Source of the DNA: CAYQNU01 sp964419055
Lineage (GTDB): Bacteria; Bacteroidota; Bacteroidia; Flavobacteriales_D; Parvicellaceae
NCBI GenBank assembly: GCA_964419055.1
Contig: CAYQNU010000001.1
Location: forward strand, 310,001 to 374,000
Reading direction: 5' to 3'
DNA: 64,000 nt
Part shown: piece after piece, positions 52,177 to 60,693 of the stretch
How positions within the stretch are numbered: position 1 is the stretch's first letter
Layout of the letters: each line of letters starts with the position of its first letter
The notes under the pieces: generated by a model
The model's database searches: none
Seen by the model: only the letters and a program-made list of their open reading frames with translations
Told to the model about the DNA's origin: nothing
Position numbers and translations under genes: made by a program

Positions 52177-52638
52177 TTACCCTTGCTCAATAATTTCCTT
52201 TAATTTATGGAGTGCTTTTGGATACGTTTCTTCAAAATATTCAAGGTATTCGGGCATTACGTCTACCTCCACAGTAATGGTAGTTTTTCCATTAGATTCT
52301 TGAAAGGTATAATTCTCAAATGCACCTGTCCATTTTTCTACCTCGGGTCCTTCAAAAATTTCTTCTTCGTCCTTCAATATACCATAATGTTGTAGGGAAA
52401 CAAATTGATTGGGAACGTTTTCAACAACTCGAGCTATCATTCCTCCGCGTTTACCATCCTCAGAAACCCCGGTAAAAAATATTTTGCTGCCTTTCTCCCA
52501 AGATCCTTCATACGTTGATGTTGGATTAAATTCTGCTGTCCATTGTTGGTATAAAGCTATGTCATTAACTCCCAACATAGTTAAATACGCCTTTTCGGCT
52601 GATGCATTCACCTCTGTTTTAAATTGCATATTTTTCAT
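52177..52638 (-). CDS. SRPBCC (AHSA1/START-like) domain protein
   Basis: The 153-residue protein has the helix-grip START fold: FKTEVNASAEKAYLTML, YEGSWEKGSKIFFTG, the middle strands (MIARVVENVPNQFVSLQH) and a long C-terminal helix (KALHKLKEIIEQG). Such domains bind hydrophobic ligands. No ligand can be named. It is last of a likely six-gene minus-strand unit, 14 bp after another SRPBCC gene. Confidence 0.8.
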   Translation of the reverse strand: MKNMQFKTEVNASAEKAYLTMLGVNDIALYQQWTAEFNPTSTYEGSWEKGSKIFFTGVSEDGKRGGMIARVVENVPNQFVSLQHYGILKDEEEIFEGPEVEKWTGAFENYTFQESNGKTTITVEVDVMPEYLEYFEETYPKALHKLKEIIEQG

Positions 52639-52652
52639 CTTTCTCGTTTTAT

Positions 52653-53066
52653 TTAGGATTCAATGTATTTCTTAAAATTATTTAGAATGGCTTGCCATCC
52701 TGCTTTTTGCATTTCCACATCATTTTCAGTTTCGGCATCAAATACAATGGTTAAAGTGGTTTGATTATCTTTTTCTTTGAAATCAACAGCTACTTTTCTA
52801 GTGTCGCCCATGGTAAAAGTATAGTGTTGGCCAATGATTACCTCATCATAAATTGCTTCAAAATCAAATCCAAAACTTCCATCTTTTGCTTCCATACGCG
52901 CCAAGTATTTTCCGCCTACTCGTATATCGTTACTGGCTGTTGGACAACTCCAATCATCGTTGGCAAAGTTCCAATTTATGATGTGTTCGGGTTGTGTATA
53001 TTTCTCCCAAACAATTGTTTTAGGCGCATTTATGGTTGCTTGAATCGTTACTTTTTCTATGCTCAT
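52653..53066 (-). CDS. SRPBCC (AHSA1-like) domain protein
   Basis: The 137-residue protein has VTIQATINAPKTIVWEKYTQPEHIINWNF at the start and FTMGDTRKVAVDFKEKDNQTTLTIVFDAETEND followed by GWQAILNNFKKYIE. This is the usual activator-of-Hsp90-ATPase-like layout of bacterial SRPBCC proteins. It sits between a YdeI-like gene and a second SRPBCC gene. The three are often neighbours in Bacteroidota. Confidence 0.85.
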   Translation of the reverse strand: MSIEKVTIQATINAPKTIVWEKYTQPEHIINWNFANDDWSCPTASNDIRVGGKYLARMEAKDGSFGFDFEAIYDEVIIGQHYTFTMGDTRKVAVDFKEKDNQTTLTIVFDAETENDVEMQKAGWQAILNNFKKYIES

Positions 53067-53097
53067 GATACTTATTTTTGGCTGGTTTTTAATTGTA

Positions 53098-53655
53098 TTA
53101 TTTCATCCTTTGCTCTAGAGCGCTAATTTCTATGGTTTTTTCTAATCGAGAAACACGTGTTTTTTCCTGTTTAGCACTCATTATCCAATGGGTCATAACT
53201 CTGATATAGGATGGAGCTTGTTTGTTGTAAAACTCCCAAGCTACAGGATTTAATTTGAAACGGGAAATGAATTCATCACTCAATACAGATGGCTCATTTT
53301 CGTGAGAGTAAACGTTTGATTTACTTTCTTTTCTTAATGAAAAAGCCTGCAAACCTTCGGGTCTCATTAAGCCTGATTGGACCAATTCTTCCATCTTTTT
53401 TATGTTGACCCCACTCCAAATACTGGTGGGTTTGCGCGGGGTAAATCGTATGCAATAACTTTCACTATCTATCGACCTCCTTACACCATCTATCCAACCA
53501 AAACACAATGCTTGATCAACCGATTCTGACCATGTCATAGAAGGCTTGCCACTGTTAACTTTATAATACCCTACTATGAGCTCTTTTTCAGTTTTATGGT
53601 GCTGTTCTAACCATTTTCTGAATTCGGTTGGTGTTGCAAAAAAAGTAGCTTTCAT
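53098..53655 (-). CDS. YdeI/OmpD-associated family protein
   Basis: The 185-residue protein has the family core FATPTEFRKWLEQHHKTEKELIVGYYKVNSGKPSMTWSESVDQALCFGWIDGVRRSID and FTPRKPTSIWSGVNIKKMEEL. The C-terminus has a basic helical tail (HWIMSAKQEKTRVSRLEKTIE). Members are linked to bacteriocin or peptide tolerance in some species, but the biochemistry is unknown. The start overlaps the upstream gene by 4 bp. Confidence 0.88.
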   Translation of the reverse strand: MKATFFATPTEFRKWLEQHHKTEKELIVGYYKVNSGKPSMTWSESVDQALCFGWIDGVRRSIDSESYCIRFTPRKPTSIWSGVNIKKMEELVQSGLMRPEGLQAFSLRKESKSNVYSHENEPSVLSDEFISRFKLNPVAWEFYNKQAPSYIRVMTHWIMSAKQEKTRVSRLEKTIEISALEQRMK

Positions 53656-54161
53656 TCCTTTTCCTTTTCTTTAATTCGAAGCAGTTTTGCCACAATAGAG
53701 TAATTTGTAATGAGCAAAAAACCTAATAAAATATTTGCAGCAGAAACGACCCAATTTATTTTTTCAAATTGAGTATATAACTCACCCATTTGTGTTTCAT
53801 TAATGGCTAAATAAGTATAACTTAAAAAAGCAGGAATATTATTTATGATTAATAATCCACCTATCATAAACGTACCAATTTTAACAATACTTTCAGCGTT
53901 TATATTTCCAAAGTCAATATTGTCTTCATCAAAACCTCGATCCAGTTTAAGTAACCGAACGATAACATTGGACTTAAAGATTAGTAAAATGAACAAACTC
54001 ACTAAAATAAAAATCACAAAAATTATCCAAATAATTGATTGTACATCAATATTCATAAATGCAAAACCCACCATTCCAGGTAAAAGCGAAAACAGGGTTG
54101 TGATAATCGAGAATAATCCGAATAATTTAATGAGGAGGATGAAAAAATCTTTTTTTGTCAT
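53652..54161 (-). CDS. Membrane protein of unknown function (four helices)
   Basis: The 169-residue protein has membrane helices at about 8-35, 42-64, 92-115 and 135-158. A polar loop (LLKLDRGFDEDNIDFGNINAESIVKIG) lies between the second and third. I recognise no catalytic motif. It is translationally coupled to the YdeI-like gene (ATGA overlap), so it is a real gene. Confidence 0.6.
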   Translation of the reverse strand: MTKKDFFILLIKLFGLFSIITTLFSLLPGMVGFAFMNIDVQSIIWIIFVIFILVSLFILLIFKSNVIVRLLKLDRGFDEDNIDFGNINAESIVKIGTFMIGGLLIINNIPAFLSYTYLAINETQMGELYTQFEKINWVVSAANILLGFLLITNYSIVAKLLRIKEKEKE

Positions 54162-54182
54162 TTTACTTTTAATTTTGTGAAT

Positions 54183-54788
54183 TTAAAAATACGTTTCCAA
54201 ATCAAACCCTTGTAAATAGGAGATTTTCCATTGGTCGTTTTCTTTGATAGCTTTTACTTGATATTCAAAATCTTCACCCCAAGTCCAAGTGAATGTGGCT
54301 GTGTTATTTTCAAGGTTCATCACCTTAATAGTCATTGTTTTCCAATAGTCATCAGGGTAGTCTTGACAATTACACCACGGATTGGCATTACTTCCAAAAG
54401 AGGGTAACTCTCCAACTATCCATTCTAATTTTTTTGTTTTTAATCCTTCATCTATTGCCAACGCTAATTGATGGTAATTTTCAATAAACGATGCTGTAAA
54501 AAAACCCGTTTGTTTCAATTCAGTTACTCTTTGGTTGTGAAGGTCCATATCCAATCCAATATAAGCTATATCTTCGGCATCGGCAATGGGCATAAAATCT
54601 TGCTGTGTACTGTTGGTTTCATCCCATTCATAAACCATTCGAACTAATTGCTCCAGTTGTTCTTCATCAGTAGTTGTTGTAGCTATTTCATTTTCTTCTG
54701 AATTGGCAACGTTTGATGTTTCTTTTTCTGAATTACATGCGTTTAAAAACAGTGTGAGCAGCACACTGCAGTGAATAATGATTTTCAT
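54183..54788 (-). CDS. Lipoprotein of unknown function
   Basis: The 201-residue protein has a lipobox (LTLFLNAC, Cys18) followed by a Ser/Thr/Glu-rich linker and a globular domain. This has a WCNCQ pair of cysteines and a C-terminal beta meander (TATFTWTWGEDFEYQVKAIKENDQWKISYLQ), as in small DUF3828/NTF2-like lipoproteins. The fold is a guess. It is the first gene of the six-gene minus-strand unit. Confidence 0.6.
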   Translation of the reverse strand: MKIIIHCSVLLTLFLNACNSEKETSNVANSEENEIATTTTDEEQLEQLVRMVYEWDETNSTQQDFMPIADAEDIAYIGLDMDLHNQRVTELKQTGFFTASFIENYHQLALAIDEGLKTKKLEWIVGELPSFGSNANPWCNCQDYPDDYWKTMTIKVMNLENNTATFTWTWGEDFEYQVKAIKENDQWKISYLQGFDLETYF

Positions 54789-54878
54789 ACTTCTTGATTA
54801 ATGGAATAATTCATTTTTCAAATTCTTCTTCTCAAAAGTATAAAAAAGGATTAATTAATGATCTTTTTAAGGAATGCT

Positions 54879-55079
54879 TTATTGAGGACGTATTCCGTTT
54901 CGTGCTGCTTCACAAGCATTACAATAGGTTTTTCCATCGCATCCAACCACTCCCGGACAGTCAGCTGTGCAGGCATTATTATGAACTAATGAGGCATCGT
55001 AACATGAGTGTTCACTTCCTTTTTTGGTGCAATTGGATAGTGAAAAACCGATAACTAGTATTAAAAATAATTTTTTCAT
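54879..55079 (-). CDS. Small Kazal-like lipoprotein
   Basis: The protein has about 66 residues starting at MKKLFLILVIGFSLSNC with a lipobox Cys at 17. The mature part has eight cysteines arranged as a Kazal-type repeat ending in VGCDGKTYCNACEAARNGI (C-x-D-G-K-T-Y-x-N-x-C). Kazal domains inhibit serine proteases. Bacteroidota encode many small surface lipoproteins of this kind whose targets are unknown. The start at 55079 is preferred over 55109 because it gives a proper signal peptide. Confidence 0.7.
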   Translation of the reverse strand: MKKLFLILVIGFSLSNCTKKGSEHSCYDASLVHNNACTADCPGVVGCDGKTYCNACEAARNGIRPQ

Positions 55080-55201
55080 ATTATTGATTTTACAACATTT
55101 AAAACACAAATTTAATTAATTTATTATGTGTTTTTTATGGAAATTTATGCTTTTGGCATCACGCTTTTAATTAAATAAGCTAAAAAATGGAAAATTCTTT
55201 C

Positions 55202-55726
55202 ATGAAAAAACAGGTGTTTTTACACTTTCTATTTATTAGTATGGGTGTTTGTCAACTTGTAGCACAAAACCAATCGGTTTCTCCAAATAAAACAATAGAT
55301 ACCACTATCAAAACTAAAACAAGTGTAAACTATTCTCAAATAGAAGGAATTGTTTATGATAAAAACACCTCCAAACCGTTGCCATTTTCATATGTTTGGA
55401 TCGAAATTAATGGGAATGGATATAGCGGTAGTAGTAATAAAGATGGTGTTTTTAAGTTCAATGTACATACATTATTCCAACATAATGATTCTATCGTGAC
55501 CGTTGATATAATTATTCAATCTATCGGTTTTGATAAAAGTATTATAAAGAGTGCAACAATAGTAAAAGGTAAATCTTTACAATTAAATATAGTGGAACTG
55601 CAATCCGAAAATCCTTGTTATGTGACTTCCAGAAAATTTACTTATGATTTTATCGGAGACCCTGATTACCATCGAAGTACCACCATCAAAAGAGAAGAAA
55701 TTAATGGAATTCCAAAGAATCGTTAA
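55202..55726 (+). CDS. Secreted carboxypeptidase-regulatory-like domain protein
   Basis: The protein has about 174 residues with a signal peptide (KKQVFLHFLFISMGVCQLVAQ). The CarboxypepD_reg-like Ig fold follows (IEGIVYDKNTSKPLPFSYVWIEINGNGYSGSSNKDGVFKFNV; G-x-V-x-D-x-x-x-x-x-P-L-x-x-A/S). It lacks the TonB-receptor barrel that often follows such domains and ends shortly after two Cys/Arg-rich segments. It may be a remnant or a stand-alone surface protein. The ATG at 55202 is preferred over 55187. Confidence 0.65.
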   Translation: MKKQVFLHFLFISMGVCQLVAQNQSVSPNKTIDTTIKTKTSVNYSQIEGIVYDKNTSKPLPFSYVWIEINGNGYSGSSNKDGVFKFNVHTLFQHNDSIVTVDIIIQSIGFDKSIIKSATIVKGKSLQLNIVELQSENPCYVTSRKFTYDFIGDPDYHRSTTIKREEINGIPKNR

Positions 55727-55740
55727 AGGTACTCTTAAGA

Positions 55741-57015
55741 CTATTCAACTGATTTAAAATCTTTCAAAATACTTTCTATAATCAATTTAGGTACAGCACA
55801 CTCTTCTGCTTTTTGTTTCCAAAAATCGATACTTTCTTGAACTTCTTGAATACTGTTTTTGGCGTTTTTGATGGTATACACATCCGCTATTTTCATTACG
55901 TCCTGCAATGAAATATCTACTCTTTTATTGTTTACCGATAGCGCTCTACTCGTTCTTTTATAGTTTATTAAAGGATTTAGTGAATAAGTAAGGTCATAGG
56001 CTGGCGACAAATTCCAATTATCTTCTTGCTCGTTATAAATAAATGAATGGTTTTTTAGATGGTCATCTGTGTTTGAAAATACAATGTTAAAAACCATTCT
56101 CTTAAATAATTCTTCACGGTCTTTATTGGGCACTTTTAGAAAAACAGCTAATTCAAAAAGGTTTTCATACGTTGATTCTTTTGAGTCGTGAAAATCCCAA
56201 CCGGTAAGTCCTGTAGCTGTTAGAACATGTTTTTTTTGACCCTTTTGTCTGTCAAATCGTTGGGTTGCAAAATGTTTGTCTTCAATAAGATGGGAGGGCA
56301 TCATTTGTATACCCAAATGCACTGCTGTTTGATAATAACAATATTCAATTACTTCCCTATTGTATCCCAATTCATCATCATCTAAAGCAAGTTTAATTAA
56401 ATAATGTTCATAATCATCTGAATGGGTAATGTCTCCTGGAATAATCAATCCTGTTTTTTTATGTTTGGCGACTAATATTTTGGGACGCGCACCTCCTGCA
56501 GATGATCCCATTTTGAAAATATTGAGCAGTGCTTCGTGATTTAATTTGGCAGCAGGAAACGAAGTTTTATTTTGCATTACGGCATTTAATACCTGTATTA
56601 TTTCATCTAAATCAATACTGGCTGTTTGGGGGAAGATTTTGTTAGGTCGATATTCTAATGCTCCCATTCCTCGGTTCCCAACATAGGCTAATTGTTCAAT
56701 TACCGAAATTTTACCACCATTTTTGTCATTTGCATCCAACCATTTTTTAAAAATTATGTTTCCAAATAAATCAGGTAGTGAGTCAGCTATCATTGGTGGT
56801 AGCCCTCTAAAAGTTTCATTGTTGAATCGATTAAATAGTTGCGTTTGGGGAATTCTTTTAATTATTCCTGTTACAGGAAAAAGGTTTACAAAGCGTCCAT
56901 TATTCAAAAAGTCAGGGTTGTATTGAAACGAGGAAGTTTGTTGATTTTCGTCAACCCCCAACTTTCCAATTTCCTCATTGAAACAATAAACAGTTATAAT
57001 TTCATTTTTTGCCAT
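55741..57015 (-). CDS. hipA: HipA-family serine/threonine kinase toxin (full length)
   Basis: The 424-residue protein has both HipA parts fused. The N-terminal couple_hipA domain (about 1-120) has FRGLPPMIADSLPDLFGN and VIEQLAYVGNRGMGALEY. The C-terminal kinase has the Gly-rich loop MGSSAGGARPKILVA (169-183), the catalytic NTDDHLKNHSF (Asp318, Asn322) and the metal site SPAYDLTYS (Asp341). It resembles the Shewanella-type HipA more than the split HipS/HipT at 48461-49799. The partner HipB gene ends 20 bp upstream. Confidence 0.88.
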   Translation of the reverse strand: MAKNEIITVYCFNEEIGKLGVDENQQTSSFQYNPDFLNNGRFVNLFPVTGIIKRIPQTQLFNRFNNETFRGLPPMIADSLPDLFGNIIFKKWLDANDKNGGKISVIEQLAYVGNRGMGALEYRPNKIFPQTASIDLDEIIQVLNAVMQNKTSFPAAKLNHEALLNIFKMGSSAGGARPKILVAKHKKTGLIIPGDITHSDDYEHYLIKLALDDDELGYNREVIEYCYYQTAVHLGIQMMPSHLIEDKHFATQRFDRQKGQKKHVLTATGLTGWDFHDSKESTYENLFELAVFLKVPNKDREELFKRMVFNIVFSNTDDHLKNHSFIYNEQEDNWNLSPAYDLTYSLNPLINYKRTSRALSVNNKRVDISLQDVMKIADVYTIKNAKNSIQEVQESIDFWKQKAEECAVPKLIIESILKDFKSVE

Positions 57016-57035
57016 AATACAACATTAATGCACTA

Positions 57036-57305
57036 TTAATACAATGATTTTGTGCTTTTTACTTCATTGGTTTGTGCTTTCATGAAATCATTAAGCTCGC
57101 TCAACTTATCAAAATGGTACAACACCTTTAAAAACGTATCTATGGTAAAATTCCGACCTGATTCTAAGTTTTGAATGGTAATACGCGACAAATTCAAGAG
57201 CTCTGCTAATTCTTGTTGAGTAAGTTTCTTGCCTTTTCTCAACATTTTAACATACTGACCTGTACTTATCTTTACATCCTTAATTTTAACATTCTCAAAC
57301 AACAT
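57036..57305 (-). CDS. hipB: HipB-like HTH antitoxin
   Basis: The 89-residue XRE-family protein has TGQYVKMLRKGKKLTQQELAELLNLSRITIQNLESGRNFTIDTFLKVLYHFDKL, a complete helix-turn-helix, then a C-terminal tail that probably reaches the toxin. It differs strongly from the HipB at 48232. It lies 20 bp upstream of hipA. Between them, ATTAAT-gcact-ATTAAT-like bases form a small repeat. A TATATTTG box on the minus strand (57332-57325) is the likely promoter. Confidence 0.85.
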   Translation of the reverse strand: MLFENVKIKDVKISTGQYVKMLRKGKKLTQQELAELLNLSRITIQNLESGRNFTIDTFLKVLYHFDKLSELNDFMKAQTNEVKSTKSLY

Positions 57306-57324
57306 AAATGCATAGTATATTCTG

Positions 57325-57332
57325 CAAATATA
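57325..57332 (-). promoter_or_regulatory. Candidate -7 box of the hipBA operon
   Basis: TATATTTG on the minus strand, 20 bp before the hipB ATG, identical in sequence and spacing to the one before the hipBST operon. Confidence 0.45.
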
Positions 57333-57420
57333 GTAAATTATTTAAAAATGTATGTTTTAATTTGCTTTTTTTGAATGTGAAGTACAAAGTCTAGAGTACA
57401 AAGTCTGAAGTAGTGATACG

Positions 57421-57530
57421 TTGTTAGGTAAAAGGTATGTAGCTTACTTTGGACTAAAGACTTTATACTTTGTACTTGTTAGGTAAAAGCATGTAGCTTA
57501 CTTTGGACTAAAGACTTTGGACTTTGTACT
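57421..57530. repeat. Tandem pair of about 55 bp after katG
   Basis: Two near-identical direct copies (57421-57476 and 57477-57530) begin ttgttaggtaaaag and end tttgtact. Shorter agtacaaagtc words before them (57380-57410), at 18700-18725 and at 52110 belong to the same low-complexity family. No gene is seen in 57333-57536. Confidence 0.7.
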
Positions 57531-57536
57531 CCTCCT

Positions 57537-59714
57537 CTACATCCCCAAATTCATCACTTTTGTCCAGGCGGCAACGAAATCGGTGACCATTTTTTCTTTT
57601 GAATCACTGCTGGCGTAGATTTCTGATATGGCTCTCAACTCAGAGTTGGAACCGAATATCAAATCGGCTCGGGTGGCGGTCCATTTTGGTTCGCCTGTGG
57701 TTCGGTTCGATCCTACAAACAGTTCCCCAGCATCGGTGGTAGCTCTCCACGTAGTGCCCAAATCCAAAAGATTTATGAAAAAGTCGTTGGTTAAGGTTTC
57801 GGGTGTTTGGGTGAAAACGCCATGTTTAGACCCATCAAAGTTGGCATTCAACACTCTCATTCCTCCTACCAAAACCGTCATTTCGGGAGCGGTTAAGGTC
57901 AACAATTGTGCTTTGTCTATCAACAATTCTTCGGTGATGGAAGTACACGTTGCTTTTTTGTAGTTTCTAAATCCATCCGCTTTGGGTTCCAATACGGCAA
58001 ATGAATCTACATCGGTTTGTTCTAACGAAGCATCTCCTCTACCCACTGTGAACGGAACTTTTATAGCGTGTCCTGCTTGATGCGCTGCTTTTTCAATGGC
58101 TGCATTTCCTCCCAACACTATCAAATCGGCTATAGAAATGTAGCTGCCAGTGGCGTTGAAAGTGCTTTGGATGTGCTCCAACGTTTGTAACACTTTTTTG
58201 AGTGCTTCAGGGTTGTTGGCTTCCCAATTGATTTGGGGTGCTAATCTCACACGTGCTCCATTGGTTCCTCCTCGTTTGTCCGATCCTCTGTAGGTGGACG
58301 CTGATGCCCAAGCGGTAGTTACCAATTGTGAAATGCTCAAACCGCTGTTGAGTAGGGTATTTTTTAAAGTGGCTATTTCGCTTTCGTTGAGGGTGTGCTT
58401 ATTTTCTGGAACAGGATCTTGCCAAATCAAAACTTCGGCAGGAACTTCTTCACCCAAATAACGGTTTATTGGACCCATATCTCTGTGCGTTAACTTATAC
58501 CAAGCTCTGGCAAAAGCATCGGCAAAAGCATCAAAATCATTCAAATAACTTCTGGAAATTTTTTCATAAACCGGATCCATTTTCAACGACATATCTGCTG
58601 TTGTCATGATGGGTGCATGGCGTTTGTTTTTGTCATGTGCATCTTCCACATCATTGGCCGCACTTTCGTCTGTTGGAATCCATTGATGCGCTCCAGCAGG
58701 ACTTTTCGTTAATTTCCAATCGTATTTAAACAGGGTTTCAAAATACCCATTGTCCCAAGTGGTGGGGTTGGGTTTCCAAGCGCCTTCTAGTCCACTGGTA
58801 GTGGTGTCGCCTGCTTTTCCGGTGCCAAAACTATTTTTCCAGCCCATTCCCATTTCTTCCATACTGGCTGCTTCGGGTTCTCTGCCCACTAGCGTTGGGT
58901 CTCCTGCTCCATGAGATTTTCCAAAGGTGTGTCCTCCGGCAATTAAAGCCACGGTTTCTTCATCGTTCATCGCCATTCGGGCAAAGGTTTCTCTCACGTC
59001 TTTGCCTGAGGCTAATGGGTCGGGATTTCCGTTGGGGCCTTCTGGGTTTACGTAAATCAATCCCATTTGCACGGCTGCCAACGGATTGTCTAGTTCGCGT
59101 TCGCCTTGGTAGCGTTTATCGCCCAACCATTCGGTTTCGTTGCCCCAGTTGATGTCTTGTTCGGGTTCGAAGATATCTTCTCTTCCGCCACCAAAACCAA
59201 ATGTTTTGAAACCCATCGATTCCAAGGCACAGTTACCGGCTAGAATCATCAAATCGGCCCACGATATTTTGTTACCGTATTTTTGTTTGATGGGCCACAA
59301 TAAAAAACGGGCTTTATCTAGGTTACCGTTATCGGGCCAACTGTTGATTGGTGCAAAACGTTGATTTCCTGTGCTGGCTCCTCCTCTACCGTCTGAAATG
59401 CGATAAGTTCCTGCACTGTGCCATGCCATACGAATAAATAAAGGGCCATAGTGACCATAATCGGCAGGCCACCAATCTTGTGAAGTGGTCATCAGCTCCA
59501 CAATGTCTTTTTTAATGGCTTTGAGGTCTAAACTTTTGAACGCTTCGGCATAGTTAAAATCGGCATTTAAGGGATTTGAAAGCGTGCTGTGTTGACGCAA
59601 AATACCTAAGTTTAATCTATTGGGCCACCAATCTTTATTGGCTGTGCCGGTACCTGCGGTTTGTTTCATTTGACCATTGTGAAATGGACATTTGCTGATG
59701 TCTGTATTACTCAT
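57537..59714 (-). CDS. katG: Catalase-peroxidase
   Basis: The 725-residue bifunctional haem enzyme degrades H2O2. The distal triad is RMAWHSAGTYR (Arg, Trp, His), and the haem ligand is in GGHTFGKSHG. The Tyr of the Trp-Tyr-Met cross-link is in MGLIYVNPEGPNG. The second, haem-less peroxidase-like domain is complete (ISQLVTTAWASASTYRGSDKRGG). There is no signal peptide, so it is cytosolic. Upstream on the same strand are a repeat array and then a PerR/Fur-like regulator, which suggests peroxide control. Confidence 0.97.
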   Translation of the reverse strand: MSNTDISKCPFHNGQMKQTAGTGTANKDWWPNRLNLGILRQHSTLSNPLNADFNYAEAFKSLDLKAIKKDIVELMTTSQDWWPADYGHYGPLFIRMAWHSAGTYRISDGRGGASTGNQRFAPINSWPDNGNLDKARFLLWPIKQKYGNKISWADLMILAGNCALESMGFKTFGFGGGREDIFEPEQDINWGNETEWLGDKRYQGERELDNPLAAVQMGLIYVNPEGPNGNPDPLASGKDVRETFARMAMNDEETVALIAGGHTFGKSHGAGDPTLVGREPEAASMEEMGMGWKNSFGTGKAGDTTTSGLEGAWKPNPTTWDNGYFETLFKYDWKLTKSPAGAHQWIPTDESAANDVEDAHDKNKRHAPIMTTADMSLKMDPVYEKISRSYLNDFDAFADAFARAWYKLTHRDMGPINRYLGEEVPAEVLIWQDPVPENKHTLNESEIATLKNTLLNSGLSISQLVTTAWASASTYRGSDKRGGTNGARVRLAPQINWEANNPEALKKVLQTLEHIQSTFNATGSYISIADLIVLGGNAAIEKAAHQAGHAIKVPFTVGRGDASLEQTDVDSFAVLEPKADGFRNYKKATCTSITEELLIDKAQLLTLTAPEMTVLVGGMRVLNANFDGSKHGVFTQTPETLTNDFFINLLDLGTTWRATTDAGELFVGSNRTTGEPKWTATRADLIFGSNSELRAISEIYASSDSKEKMVTDFVAAWTKVMNLGM

Positions 59715-59741
59715 AATTTTATGTTTTTATTGTTTTTTTTT

Positions 59742-60032
59742 AACCACTAAGACACTAAGGGCACAAAGGGTTTTTTTCTTTGTGTTCTCCGTGACTTTGT
59801 GGTTCTATTTCTTTTTTTTACCACTAAGGCACTAAGGGCACCAAGGTTTTTTCTTTGTGTTCTCTGTGGCTTTGTGGTTCTGTTTCTTTTTTTTAACCAC
59901 TAAGGCACTAAGCTCACTAAGGTTTTTTTCTTTGTGTTCTTTGTGGCTTTGTGGTTCTGTTTCTTTTTTAACCACTAAGACACTAAGGGCACAAAGGGTT
60001 TGTTTCTTTGTGTTCTCCGTGACTTTGTGGTT
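59742..60032. repeat. Four tandem copies of a palindromic AACCAC...GTGGTT unit
   Basis: Copies at 59742-59804, 59820-59879, 59895-59956 and 59970-60032 (60-63 bp, period 75-78 bp) each read aaccactaag[ag]cactaag...ctttgtgttct...gactttgtggtt. They are separated by T-rich spacers. Each can fold into a long imperfect hairpin. The array fills the space between the regulator gene stop and katG, so it sits in the katG leader if the two are co-transcribed. No promoter for katG alone was recognised in it. Confidence 0.85.
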
Positions 60033-60056
60033 TATTTTTTTAATCCCTTAGCATAT

Positions 60057-60479
60057 TTATTTAGTATTAAAATTCCCTGTTATTTGGAGTTTGATATCTT
60101 GTATTTGGAAGTTTTTGATGGCTTTTTTTTGAAAATAGTTGTGCAACAGTTCGTTCAGTTCATCATCTTCAAAATCTTCTATGCGATCGGTTTGTGCGCA
60201 GTAGAGGTGATGGTGATTAGACAACACGGCATCATAACGCATGATGTCTTTTTCGGTTTTTACTCTGCGCAGCAGGTGGTTTTCTACCAACGAATCCAGC
60301 ACTTTGTATACTGTACCCACCGAGATGTTGGGGTGATTGGTTTTGATGTATTCAATAATGTTTTCGGCAGTGGGATGATTGTGTAACATCACAATAGCTT
60401 CATAAATAGCTACTCGCTGGGGCGTTACTTTGAGCCCTTTTTCTTTGAGTTTTTCCCTAAAAAACGGTAATGCTTCCAT
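60057..60479 (-). CDS. Fur/PerR-family transcriptional regulator
   Basis: The 140-residue protein has a winged-helix domain (LKEKGLKVTPQRVAIYEAIVMLHNHPTAENIIEYIKTNHPNISVGTVYKVLDSL). A dimerisation domain with the regulatory metal ligands follows (RYDAVLSNHHHLYC). The structural Cys4 zinc site (two C-x2-C pairs) is absent. The Asp in RYD corresponds to the PerR iron ligand, which would favour peroxide sensing by His oxidation, in line with katG downstream. PerR versus Fur cannot be settled by sequence alone. Confidence 0.85.
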   Translation of the reverse strand: MEALPFFREKLKEKGLKVTPQRVAIYEAIVMLHNHPTAENIIEYIKTNHPNISVGTVYKVLDSLVENHLLRRVKTEKDIMRYDAVLSNHHHLYCAQTDRIEDFEDDELNELLHNYFQKKAIKNFQIQDIKLQITGNFNTK

Positions 60480-60515
60480 TTTTGTTTTTCTTTACAAATT
60501 ATATTTATTCTGTAA

Positions 60516-60530
60516 AGATAATCATTCTTA
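60516..60530. promoter_or_regulatory. Candidate Per/Fur box
   Basis: AGATAAT-C-ATTCTTA has the 7-1-7 layout of a Per box (consensus TTATAAT-n-ATTATAA), with four of seven pairs symmetric. It lies 37-51 bp before the regulator ATG, in promoter position, and could serve autoregulation. Confidence 0.4.
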
Positions 60531-60654
60531 TTTAGGAACGGATTGAAATTGGGAGGAAATTTTTATGTAGGCTCAAAATATTAATTGAAGTTCAGAAGGC
60601 AAAACGTTTTAATAATTGAAAAAATAATTCATTTTTCTTGTTTAAATGAATTTT

Positions 60655-60690
60655 GTCCGTAATTTTGTCCGTGTCCGTAAAAACGTCCGC
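60655..60690 (+). repeat. Phased GTCCG repeats before the methyltransferase gene
   Basis: GTCCGT occurs at 60655, 60667 and 60673, and GTCCGC at 60685, spaced 12, 6 and 12 bp. They lie just upstream of the preferred ATG at 60694, next to a coding region for a recombinase-like arm-binding domain. Arm-type recombinase sites are short direct repeats of this kind. Confidence 0.6.
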
Positions 60691-60693
60691 AAC

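Noticed and set aside
57421..57530. Possible CRISPR or att duplication
   Set aside because: Only two directly abutting copies of a low-complexity word; no integrase or spacer.
58895..59364. Plus-strand frames opposite katG
   Set aside because: Shadow frames produced by the codon bias of katG; Arg/Leu-rich and without motifs.
60646..60693. Upstream ATG for the methyltransferase as the sure start
   Set aside because: The 16 extra residues are encoded by the GTCCG repeat and are Val/Arg/Asn-rich without conservation; the ATG at 60694 fits the domain better, but this is not certain.
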